From Stanieria sp964562685 (GTDB lineage Bacteria > Cyanobacteriota > Cyanobacteriia > Cyanobacteriales > Xenococcaceae), in contig CAZLUP010000012.1 of the NCBI GenBank assembly GCA_964562685.1, positions 15,973 through 79,972 of the forward strand: a stretch of DNA of 64,000 nucleotides, given 5' to 3'. Positions 1 through 7,386 of the stretch are shown piece by piece (position 1 is the first letter of the stretch; each line of letters opens with the position of its first letter). Both the position numbers and the translations under genes were made by a program. The notes beneath the pieces were generated by a model. The model made no database searches and had not been told where the DNA came from. It was given only the letters and a program-made list of their open reading frames with translations.

Positions 1-20
1 TCTTTTGATTTTTGATTTAC

Positions 21-473
21 TTACTTGATTATCTGCCTTTTAAAAGAATTTTTTTTGAGCGACAAACCCTCATACCATCGATAGGCAAGTGAACCAATTA
101 TAAAAGCAATCATAAACAAAACTGGATTCCAAATTCCTAATACTAAAGCCGTAATACCAGGACCTGGACAATATCCAGCAATACCCCAACCAATCCCAAA
201 AATAGCAGCACCAATAATTAATCGTCGGTCAATGTCCTTCTTGGTGGGTAAATAAAACTTGTCCCCGAAAATTGGCTGAGGTAAACGCAACACAAAGCGA
301 AAAGCAATGATTGTCACTCCAACCGCACCACCCAAAACAAATAAAAGTGTCGGATCCCAATCTCCTTTAACATCCAAAAATCCTAACACGCGATCGCGAT
401 CAATCATCTGGGATAAACTTAAACCAAGACCGAATAAAATTCCTGAAAGTAAAGCAATTAAATTCTGTTTCAT
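21..473 (-). CDS. YeeE/YedE-family half transporter (DUF6691-like)
   Basis: A 150-residue membrane protein with about four hydrophobic segments. It carries the GYCPGPGI signature (about residues 101-108) seen in one half of the YeeE/YedE family. Full-length YeeE proteins take up thiosulfate or other sulfur compounds in some bacteria. Here the function is split into two short proteins, and this is the partner of the gene at 517-939, 43 bp upstream on the same strand. The pair probably forms one transporter in the plasma membrane; the substrate is inferred, not shown. The first ATG opens directly into a hydrophobic helix, which supports the start. Confidence 0.85.
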   Translation of the reverse strand: MKQNLIALLSGILFGLGLSLSQMIDRDRVLGFLDVKGDWDPTLLFVLGGAVGVTIIAFRFVLRLPQPIFGDKFYLPTKKDIDRRLIIGAAIFGIGWGIAGYCPGPGITALVLGIWNPVLFMIAFIIGSLAYRWYEGLSLKKNSFKRQIIK

Positions 474-516
474 TTTTATTTCTGTTTGGAAAAATAAACA
501 TTAACAAAAGCTTGGT

Positions 517-939
517 TTAGAACATTAAGATATGCCTTGTGATAAACACCGTAATGATGGCAGTTATCATGAAAGTAATTACGGCAATCAAAGAACGAAA
601 GGATAATCTGCCCAAGCCACAGACACCATGACCACTGGTACATCCGTTACCCATTCTTGTACCAAAACCAACTAGCAACCCCCCCAAAATCATCGACCAA
701 GGTGCAAAAGAAGAGGTTGGTGTAGGTTCAGAGGCAAGTAAATATTCATAAACTAAACCCCCTACCAACATCCCAACCAAAAAAAGCGATCGCCAATTTT
801 CTCCTTCAGTAAATTCCATCGCACCGTTAACAATGCCACTGATGCCAGCAATGCGACCATCAAAAGCTAGGAGAATAGTTGCACTCAAACCAATCAACAT
901 CCCCCCAATTAAAGCTGCAATCCAATTAATGTCAGTCAT
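517..939 (-). CDS. YeeE/YedE-family half transporter
   Basis: A 140-residue membrane protein with four predicted hydrophobic stretches. The motif GNGCTSGHGVCG (about residues 98-109) is the hallmark of the sulfur-transport YeeE/YedE fold, with cysteines that in characterised homologues relay the sulfur substrate. It lies 43 bp upstream of the second half at 21-473, so the two are probably co-transcribed. Transport of thiosulfate or a related sulfur species is an inference from the family. No sulfurtransferase or persulfide dioxygenase is visible between here and the left edge. Confidence 0.85.
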   Translation of the reverse strand: MTDINWIAALIGGMLIGLSATILLAFDGRIAGISGIVNGAMEFTEGENWRSLFLVGMLVGGLVYEYLLASEPTPTSSFAPWSMILGGLLVGFGTRMGNGCTSGHGVCGLGRLSFRSLIAVITFMITAIITVFITRHILMF

Positions 940-1148
940 TAAGATTCCTTCTATAAAAATGAGTCTGTTATAAGTGATTAGCAGAAGTTTATATCTTTAT
1001 TATATAATCAAATGATAATATGACGAATAAGCTGAAAAGATTCTCAAACTGATTTGTGAATAGGAATGCAGAGATAAATAATTCCGTCAGGCTGAGAATA
1101 ATCCTATATTTCTTAAATAAGTTTTGTTCTTCTGGTTGACTTGTTTAG

Positions 1149-1402
1149 ATGAAATCAATTAGTCGTGGTCGCTTTATCCGTTATAGTAGTTTGATTTTAG
1201 CTAGTAGTGCGATCGCTCTGCGCCGAGGTCACAGCTTGTAGTAATGATAAATCTCAAAATACCATAGAAAACAATTCTGATAGTTCAGAAAAATTAGACC
1301 AAATTACTTATGGGATAAATTGGTACGCTCAAGCTGAACATGAAGGCTTTTACCAAAGATTTTGTTAATAACAATAATAATTTTGAAAAACCTAAAAAGT
1401 AA
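1149..1402 (+). pseudogene. Remnant of an ABC-transporter substrate-binding protein
   Basis: ATG at 1149 opens a typical export signal start (MKSISRGRFIRYSSLILASS) that hits TAG at 1239. A second frame from 1231 continues as a lipoprotein-like TACSNDKS and then ITYGINWYAQAEHEGFYQ, which resembles the first strand of NMT1/THI5-like substrate-binding proteins of nitrate/taurine-type importers. That frame stops at 1366. A third frame then reads KDFVNNNNNFEKPKK and stops at 1400, which looks like a C-terminus. So the head and perhaps the tail survive, while most of the middle is gone and at least one frameshift is present. What is seen is the broken frames; the family call is from memory. Confidence 0.6.
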
Positions 1403-1424
1403 AATTAATAGAATAATATCAAAA

Positions 1425-1478
1425 TGCGGGGTCTTTAAAAATTCAAATTGAATCAAAGACCCCGCACAGATTTTTTTT
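1425..1478 (+). terminator. Rho-independent terminator
   Basis: A perfect 12-bp inverted repeat (TGCGGGGTCTTT at 1425-1436, AAAGACCCCGCA at 1455-1466) is followed by eight T at 1471-1478. The T tract makes it a + strand terminator for the decayed gene ending at 1402. The stem could also stop transcripts of folE arriving from the other strand. Confidence 0.8.
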
Positions 1479-1486
1479 ATTTAAAA

Positions 1487-2215
1487 TTACATGAAACTAG
1501 GTTGATGACGAATTAGATTCAAAAATTCATCGCGAGTTTTTTGCTCGTCTTGAAACACACCCAACATCGCGCTAGTGACTGTCCAAGAACCAGGTTTTTC
1601 TACACCACGCATCACCATACACATATGGGTTGCTTCCATGACAACAGCAACTCCTTGAGGTTCTAATACCTCTTGAATCGCTTCAGCAATCTGACGGGTA
1701 AGACGTTCTTGAACTTGTAAACGACGAGCATACATTTCGACAATCCGAGCTAGTTTACTTAAACCAACTACTTTTTGATTGGGAATATAAGCAACGTGCG
1801 CTCTTCCCATAAATGGCAACATATGATGTTCGCAAAGGCTAAAGAAACTAATATCTCTAACCAACACCATCTCATTATGACCTTCATCAAAGATCGCACC
1901 ATTGACAATCTTTTCTAAGGATTGATTATAACCTTGAGTCAGAAACTGCATTGCTTCTGCTACTCTTTTAGGCGTTTTCAGCAGTCCTTCACGCTCTGGA
2001 TCTTCACCCACAGACTCCAATATAACTCTAACAGCATCCATCATTTGCTCTTTAGCTTGTTCGGATGCTGCATGAATTTGTGCTTGCTGACCATTGTGAG
2101 TGTTACGATCTGGTCTACTAGAAACTTGTTCTATCAAACTAGAATGAAGACCATTAGAACTATTAATGTTGATAGATTTAGAGCGATTAGAACCGTTAGA
2201 AGAAGCTGTTGTCAT
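1487..2215 (-). CDS. folE: GTP cyclohydrolase I
   Basis: Converts GTP to 7,8-dihydroneopterin triphosphate, the first step of folate and pterin synthesis. The zinc and catalytic motifs are present: SLCEHHMLPFMG and, near the C-terminus, THMCMVMRGVEKPGS. I place the start at the ATG at 2215 (242 residues, beginning MTTASSNGS). An earlier in-frame start at 2296 would overlap the preceding SDR gene and adds a poorly conserved stretch. The first 50 or so residues are Ser/Asn-rich and low in complexity, as is usual for this family. The SDR gene ends 64 bp upstream, so the two are probably co-transcribed. Confidence 0.95.
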   Translation of the reverse strand: MTTASSNGSNRSKSININSSNGLHSSLIEQVSSRPDRNTHNGQQAQIHAASEQAKEQMMDAVRVILESVGEDPEREGLLKTPKRVAEAMQFLTQGYNQSLEKIVNGAIFDEGHNEMVLVRDISFFSLCEHHMLPFMGRAHVAYIPNQKVVGLSKLARIVEMYARRLQVQERLTRQIAEAIQEVLEPQGVAVVMEATHMCMVMRGVEKPGSWTVTSAMLGVFQDEQKTRDEFLNLIRHQPSFM

Positions 2216-2279
2216 AGTTAAATAAATGTAAGTAAAACTCGTATCTCTTGATAGGTATAGGTCGATGACTTTGGAAAGC

Positions 2280-3008
2280 TTACAAAGCTCCACCACTTGG
2301 CATGATTGTTATTTCCTCAATGGTTGCCTGTGGTGGTAGTAAAGCAGCATGAAGAATCGACTGAGCGACAAGCTCTGGTGTTAACATTGCTTCTCGATTA
2401 AAATCTGCCTGTACTGTGTCTGTATCCCAGATCGGAGTATTGACAGCACCAGGAGAAATTGTCATAACTCGAATGCCGTTAGCTCTTTCTTCTACAGCTA
2501 AAGTTTTGCTCAAGGCAATGATGCCTGCTTTGCTGACACTATAAGCTCCCCATTCTGGAAAAGCATGATGAGCAGCAACGGAAGCGACATTGATAATTGT
2601 GCCTTGATGACGTTGGCGCATCTGAGGCAAAACTCCTTGGATACATTGGAAAACACTGGTCAAATTTAAATTGAGCACTTGTTGCCAATCAGCTAAAGGA
2701 GTTTGGCTTAGTAAATTGGTATATCCAATTCCCGCATTGTTAATGAGAAAATCGATTGGTCCAAATTCTTCTGCGATCGCTTTGAGCTTGGCTTGAACAA
2801 TGTCAACTTGAGCTAGATCTAATTGATAAACTTGAGCTTCTACCCCAACTGCTCTGACAGCTTCAGCTACTGCTTCCAGCTTATCTAGAGAACGACTGAC
2901 TAAAGCAAGATTAATCCCAGCTTTAGCAAAGGCAAGAGCAGTCGCCTTACCAATACCACTACTAGCTCCTGTTAAAATTGCTCGCAGTTGATTTGGGGGT
3001 GGATTCAT
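2280..3008 (-). CDS. Short-chain dehydrogenase/reductase
   Basis: A classical SDR of 242 residues. It has the nucleotide-binding TGASSGIGKA near residue 13, the structural NNAG motif near residue 90, and the catalytic Ser...Tyr-x-x-x-Lys set (the YSVSK segment near residue 155). It is a soluble NAD(P)H-dependent oxidoreductase. Its position directly upstream of folE makes a pteridine reductase role attractive, and some cyanobacterial relatives carry a sepiapterin-reductase label. That substrate is an inference; the motif set alone does not define it. Confidence 0.85.
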   Translation of the reverse strand: MNPPPNQLRAILTGASSGIGKATALAFAKAGINLALVSRSLDKLEAVAEAVRAVGVEAQVYQLDLAQVDIVQAKLKAIAEEFGPIDFLINNAGIGYTNLLSQTPLADWQQVLNLNLTSVFQCIQGVLPQMRQRHQGTIINVASVAAHHAFPEWGAYSVSKAGIIALSKTLAVEERANGIRVMTISPGAVNTPIWDTDTVQADFNREAMLTPELVAQSILHAALLPPQATIEEITIMPSGGAL

Positions 3009-3416
3009 CAGAGATACTCATCTTGGTTAATAAATGTTACTTTTGGTGGATCGTTTCTCAGGAAAAATCTGTGATAGAGGTTGAGAGCTTTGCTTTTTCC
3101 TTAACTATCACTATTTCTTTGATGGCAACTGAGCGAGTGCCATCGCTGAGAGATACTTGACGGCGAGATAGACCGAATGAACCTCGGCATATAGAATCGC
3201 CGTGTTGATAAGATAAGCCTGTGTTCAAATTGGTTGACTTTGTCTTCCACCAAGACTGTTATTTTGACTAAGATAGGCTGAACGATAATTGGCAAAAACC
3301 AATTAGAGCAACCAGTTTTTTTTAAGAAATTGTTACAATTTGTTGCCTCAGTTATTATAACACTCTCAGATTTTTAAATTAATAGTATTTTTATAATTTC
3401 GCTCTCAGCAACATTC
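3009..3416. other. Intergenic region with a small hairpin
   Basis: No convincing gene lies between the SDR gene and accA; the short frames here lack recognisable protein features. A perfect 7-bp stem with a 10-nt loop (GATGGCA at 3121, TGCCATC at 3138-3144) is visible without a following T run. The region should hold the promoter for the SDR-folE pair, but no clear promoter boxes were identified. Confidence 0.4.
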
Positions 3417-4397
3417 CTAGTGGTGAACTTCTTCAAATTTTCCCATTTGACGAAATTTTTGATATCGTAATTCTTTTCTCTGTTCTGTGGTCATTTCTGA
3501 TAGCTGTTCGAGGTTTTCCCACAAAGCTTGTTTGAGGGTTGCTGCTGCTTCTAAAGGTTCGGCGTGCGCTCCACTAGTCGGTTCTGGTAAAATCTGATCG
3601 ATTAAACCTAATTCTTGTAAATCCCAAGAGGTAATTTTTAAAGCAGAGGCAGCTTGATCAGCTTTTTTAGCATCTTTCCAGAGAATAGCAGCACAAGCTT
3701 CAGGACTAGCAACAGTGTAAACTGAGTGTTCAAACATCAACAAACGGTCAGCGACCCCAATACCCAAAGCACCACCTGAACCACCTTCCCCAATTACAGT
3801 ACAAATAATTGGCACATCAAATCTAAACATTTCTCTCAGATTATAAGCGATCGCTTCTCCCTGTCCTAGTCTTTCTCCTTCAACACCAGGGTTAGCACCA
3901 GGAGTATCAATAAAAGTCAAAATCGGCATTTTAAATTTATTGGCGTGTTCCATTAAACGGATCGCTTTACGATAACCTCCAGGGGAAGCCATCCCAAAAT
4001 TACGGATAATATTATCTTTGGTATCTCTGCCTTTTTGATGTCCTAACATAACTACAGGTCTACCATTGAGGCGAGCTACACCACCAATTAAAGCTGGATC
4101 GTCCGAACCAGAGCGATCGCCATGTAACTCCAGCCATTCATCAGTAATTGCCTGAATATAATCTAAAGTACTGGGACGACGAGGATGACGGGCTAATTGC
4201 AATCTCTGTGCTGGGGTGAGAGTGCTAAAAATTTCTTTGCGCAGTTGTTCTGCTCTAGCTTCTAGTTGAGCAATTTCTTCGGAGACATCGACTTGGTTTT
4301 CTGCTGCTAGTTCACGAATCTGAGCGATTCTTGATTCTAATTCACAAAGAGGCTTTTCAAAATCTAATAAAAATATTCTGCGCTCAGTTTTGGGCAT
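3417..4397 (-). CDS. accA: Acetyl-CoA carboxylase carboxyltransferase subunit alpha
   Basis: Forms, with AccD, the carboxyltransferase half of acetyl-CoA carboxylase, which moves CO2 from biotin to acetyl-CoA to make malonyl-CoA for fatty acids. The N-terminal MPKTERRIFLLDFEKPL, the segment QRLQLARHPRRPSTLDY, and the GEGGSGGALGIGVADR and TPGANPGVEGE loops are all typical. The start is set at the ATG at 4397 because this matches the usual cyanobacterial N-terminus; an upstream in-frame ATG at 4421 adds eight unconserved residues. No accD lies nearby. Malonyl-CoA is also the likely extender of the polyketide synthase in this window. Confidence 0.95.
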   Translation of the reverse strand: MPKTERRIFLLDFEKPLCELESRIAQIRELAAENQVDVSEEIAQLEARAEQLRKEIFSTLTPAQRLQLARHPRRPSTLDYIQAITDEWLELHGDRSGSDDPALIGGVARLNGRPVVMLGHQKGRDTKDNIIRNFGMASPGGYRKAIRLMEHANKFKMPILTFIDTPGANPGVEGERLGQGEAIAYNLREMFRFDVPIICTVIGEGGSGGALGIGVADRLLMFEHSVYTVASPEACAAILWKDAKKADQAASALKITSWDLQELGLIDQILPEPTSGAHAEPLEAAATLKQALWENLEQLSEMTTEQRKELRYQKFRQMGKFEEVHH

Positions 4398-4496
4398 AGT
4401 ATACTTTAAATTCGTCGGCAATGTACCTATAAACCATCATTATCCTCTATTGTGCTTTTTTTTATAAAAATTTGTTAACAAAAAATCTGTTTGATT

Positions 4497-5522
4497 TTAG
4501 TAGCGAATCCGAGGATCGATATAAGCATTAATTAAATCAATGCAAATGCTAGCAATTGTGACAATGACTCCAAAAAATACCATAATTCCTTGAACGGTTG
4601 GATAATCTCGTAGAGAAATTGCTTCATAAAGACGATTACCAAGTCCGGGCCAAGAAAAAGTCACCTCAGTCAAAACTGCACCACCAAGTAAAGCTGCAAA
4701 AGTCAAACCCAATACAGTAATTACAGGAATCAGAGCATTTTTAAACGCATGAGAGAATAAAATTGTTTTTTCTGGTATGCCTCGCGCTCTAGCAGCTTCG
4801 ACATAATCTGCTTGTAACGTTTGCTTCAAATTAACTCGGACAATTCGCTCAAAAATCCCACTGAGAAGAATACCTAAAGTAAAACAGGGTAATGCCAGAT
4901 AATGTAAAGCAGTTAAAAGCATCCCAAAATTACCTGTCAAAATACTATCTATGGTATACAAACCGGTTATAGTAGGTGGAACGGCAGCGTTGACAGGAAA
5001 ACGAGTTCCTAAAGGAAACCAACCTAATTGTACGGAGAAAATTAACTGTAAAATCATCCCTACCCAAAACAAAGGAAGGGAATAGGTAATAATGCCAAAT
5101 AATCTTCCGCCCACATCCCAACCCGTACGCGGAAAAGAAGCGGAGATAATTCCAATCCCAACTCCAACGATTAAGGCTACTGCCATACTAAAACAAGCAA
5201 GTTCTACTGTGGCTGGGAAATACTCCCTAATCACATCCCAAACCAATAAACCGCGACTGGTAAGAGAAGTTCCGAGATTAAACTGAAGTAAATCGCCCAA
5301 ATAATGAGCGTATTGAATTGGGAGAGGAGCAGTTAACCCTAATTGTTCTCTTAAAGCTGCTTTAGCTGACTCAGGAGCGCGAGTACCTAAAATCGCATCG
5401 GCAGGATCTCCTGGAGTTGCTCTTAAGAGTAGAAAAACGACTGTAGTAATTGTCCACAGCATTAAAGGAGCTAACAACAAACGAGCAATAATATAATATT
5501 GCAAAGCTTTTGAGCGAGACAT
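4497..5522 (-). CDS. ABC transporter permease, DppB/OppB family
   Basis: An inner-membrane permease with about six transmembrane segments. It has the N-terminal RATPGDPADAILG motif of the dipeptide/oligopeptide/nickel permease family and the EAARARGIPEKTILFSHAFK coupling loop that contacts the ATPase. The C-terminus ends in the characteristic DPRIRY. The start is taken as the ATG at 5522 (MSRSKAL...). A longer frame exists, but its 48 extra residues are encoded by a 7-bp tandem repeat and are unlikely to be real protein. No binding protein, second permease or ATPase genes flank it, so partners are elsewhere. Confidence 0.88.
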   Translation of the reverse strand: MSRSKALQYYIIARLLLAPLMLWTITTVVFLLLRATPGDPADAILGTRAPESAKAALREQLGLTAPLPIQYAHYLGDLLQFNLGTSLTSRGLLVWDVIREYFPATVELACFSMAVALIVGVGIGIISASFPRTGWDVGGRLFGIITYSLPLFWVGMILQLIFSVQLGWFPLGTRFPVNAAVPPTITGLYTIDSILTGNFGMLLTALHYLALPCFTLGILLSGIFERIVRVNLKQTLQADYVEAARARGIPEKTILFSHAFKNALIPVITVLGLTFAALLGGAVLTEVTFSWPGLGNRLYEAISLRDYPTVQGIMVFFGVIVTIASICIDLINAYIDPRIRY

Positions 5523-5525
5523 TAA

Positions 5526-5616
5526 TTTTGTCCTTTGTCTTTTGTCTTTTGTCTTTTGTCCTTTGTCTTTTGTCTTTTGTCTTTTGTCTTTTGTCCTTTG
5601 TCTTTTGTCCTTTGTT
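5526..5616. repeat. Heptanucleotide tandem repeat upstream of the DppB gene
   Basis: Thirteen consecutive 7-bp units of the form (T/C)TTTGTC lie just upstream of the permease start. The only variation is T or C at the first base of each unit plus one terminal change. They are followed by a GC-rich stretch (about 5620-5655) with repeated TCCTGCG and then a doubled ATGACCA. This is the short-tandem-repeat type common between cyanobacterial genes. The copy number may vary between strains. Confidence 0.9.
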
Positions 5617-5680
5617 ACTCCTGCGCGGATGCCTCCTGCGGACTGCCTTCTTGGACTAATGACCAATGACCAATTAAGTT

Positions 5681-5947
5681 TTACTCTAATTCTTGGTCTT
5701 GCTCAAACGGTTTTTTGCCGATGCCTAATTCTTTTTTACTGCGTTTGAGTTGTTTCCACAAAGATTTAATTTGTTTGTAAGCTTCTTCAGAAGGTAGCTT
5801 GCCTCCAGTTTCTAAATTGCAAATATAGCTCACTTTATGGGCAAATTCTTGCAAATTCGCGTTAAAAACCAGATTTTCAGGTTGAACTTTACCGTGATAT
5901 GAAGTGCGAGGATAAAGAAAATTATATTTATCGTTATGATCTACCAT
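5681..5947 (-). CDS. Small conserved cyanobacterial protein (DUF7219-like)
   Basis: An 88-residue soluble protein with no signal or membrane segment. The core YPRTSYHGKVQPENLVFNAN is followed by a helical EFAHKVSYICNLETGGKL segment and a basic stretch SLWKQLKRSKKELGIG. I recognise it as a conserved cyanobacterial family, probably the one labelled DUF7219, with no known function. It sits upstream of the DppB-type permease gene on the same strand, separated by the heptamer repeat. The family number is from memory and should be treated as tentative. Confidence 0.65.
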   Translation of the reverse strand: MVDHNDKYNFLYPRTSYHGKVQPENLVFNANLQEFAHKVSYICNLETGGKLPSEEAYKQIKSLWKQLKRSKKELGIGKKPFEQDQELE

Positions 5948-6200
5948 TGTTAATTTCCTATAGTAAGTAAATTTGTTTTTATTAACTTCTGATACAGTAA
6001 CTTTTTAATTATGACAATTACCTAATTTAGATGGATGATTTTTGGTTACCGAAACTGTAGCGTTCTACATTTACTTATAATGCTTATTGACCTAAAATGC
6101 ATCGGCAAAAAATCAGTTTCCCTAATGAGTATATTATTTGCTCCCTCTAATGTCATGTTAACTTTTTCTTAACCTATGGTTAAGCGAAGATTAAAACAAA

Positions 6201-6260
6201 GTCGACGGTACACCGCCGTTGCTCCTCTACGCGGAGCGTCTCGGCGGTGCCTGCGTCGAC
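6201..6260. repeat. 60-bp nested hairpin element
   Basis: Nested inverted repeats: GTCGACG (6201-6207) with CGTCGAC (6254-6260), ACCGCCG (6212-6218) with CGGCGGT (6242-6248), and GCTCC (6221-6225) with GGAGC (6233-6237). It is GC-rich in an otherwise AT-rich 372-bp spacer (5948-6319) upstream of purC. It looks like a mobile or dispersed cyanobacterial palindrome. No T run follows, so it is probably not a terminator. Nothing else was recognised in the spacer. Confidence 0.75.
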
Positions 6261-6319
6261 CCTAGTTCCTGGTTCAGACAGATTTTGCTAAATCAAAATG
6301 TCAAATAAAGTACAAAACT

Positions 6320-7075
6320 ATGTTGCAGCAAGAAAAACTTTACGAAGGCAAAGCCAAAATTCTCTATCAAACAGAAAATCCTCAAATACTGCTGAGTGTT
6401 TATAAAGATGATGCTACTGCGTTTAATGCACAGAAAAAAGGACAGATTTACGGCAAAGGAGAAATTAACTGTAATATAGCAGCAGTTTTGTTTGAGTGGT
6501 TAGAGTCGCTTGGTATTCCAACTCATTACATCGATAATCCAGCACCCAATCAAATGCGAGTCAAGGCGGTTAAAATTATACCGCTTGAGGTAGTAGTTAG
6601 AAATATTGCTGCTGGTAGTCTTTGTCGTCAAACAGGATTACCAGAAGGTCAAGTTTTACCCTTTCCTTTAGTAGAGTTTTATCTCAAAAACGACGAATTA
6701 GGAGATCCTTTATTAACAAGCGATCGCATTTTTTTGTTAGAAATTGTAAATCAGGAACAACTACAAGCAATTAAGGAGATGGCGTTAAAAATTAATCACT
6801 ACCTCCAAGATTTTTTTAATCGTTGTGAAATTACCTTGGTAGATTTTAAATTGGAATTTGGTCGTGACGGGGAGCAAAAAATTCTTTTAGCTGACGAAAT
6901 TAGCCCTGATACTTGTCGTCTTTGGGATCAAAAAGAAACTGATCCTCAAGCCAGAGTAATGGATAAAGACCGTTTTCGGAAAGATTTGGGACAAATAGAA
7001 TCTGCTTATCAAAAAGTACAAGCGAGAGTTTTAGCTCAACTCGAACAAATCCGACAATCAACTCATCAGCAGTAA
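6320..7075 (+). CDS. purC: Phosphoribosylaminoimidazole-succinocarboxamide synthase
   Basis: SAICAR synthetase, which joins aspartate to CAIR in purine synthesis using ATP. The 251-residue length fits the short bacterial form. Typical segments are LYEGKAKILYQTENP at the N-terminus (nucleotide site), VVVRNIAAGSLCRQTG, and LLADEISPDTCRLWD near residue 190. It stands alone on the + strand with a weak terminator behind it, so it is probably monocistronic. The large palindrome at 6201-6260 lies 59 bp before the start. Confidence 0.96.
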   Translation: MLQQEKLYEGKAKILYQTENPQILLSVYKDDATAFNAQKKGQIYGKGEINCNIAAVLFEWLESLGIPTHYIDNPAPNQMRVKAVKIIPLEVVVRNIAAGSLCRQTGLPEGQVLPFPLVEFYLKNDELGDPLLTSDRIFLLEIVNQEQLQAIKEMALKINHYLQDFFNRCEITLVDFKLEFGRDGEQKILLADEISPDTCRLWDQKETDPQARVMDKDRFRKDLGQIESAYQKVQARVLAQLEQIRQSTHQQ

Positions 7076-7078
7076 AAA

Positions 7079-7103
7079 ATCAGTTAATCTTAGCTGATCT
7101 TTT
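7079..7103 (+). terminator. Weak terminator after purC
   Basis: An 8-bp stem (ATCAGTTA at 7079-7086, TAGCTGAT at 7091-7098, one G-U pair) with a 4-nt loop is followed by CTTTT. Longer T runs follow at about 7130-7140. It lies four bases after the purC stop. The remaining spacer to 7386 shows nothing else recognisable. Confidence 0.5.
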
Positions 7104-7386
7104 AGTATAGATTTTTCTCTTTTACTGTTTTTTTTTCTTTTATGACCTAAAAATGTAGTCTGTGAACAAACAGGAAATTCACAATTTCCAGTGGAATCAT
7201 TTGGGTAAAATTGGTTATCTCAGATCTTGGATTAAGTCTCACGCTAAACCTTACATTTAAGTTGTAAGAACACACTCAAACAAAAATATTAGTAAATGTT
7301 TAGCTAGAGATATAAGCAAACCAAGCCAAGATTGTGAGTTAACCCAAGATAAAAACTGCTACATTATTGATCGCTCAATTGGGTGT

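Noticed and set aside
1922..2221. 99-codon + strand frame opposite folE
   Set aside because: It is antisense to a well-conserved gene and resembles nothing.
5526..5616. CRISPR-like regular repetition
   Set aside because: Units are 7 bp and directly adjacent, with no spacers.
5542..5748. 68-codon + strand frame of repeated SFVFCPL residues
   Set aside because: It is produced by translating the heptamer repeat.
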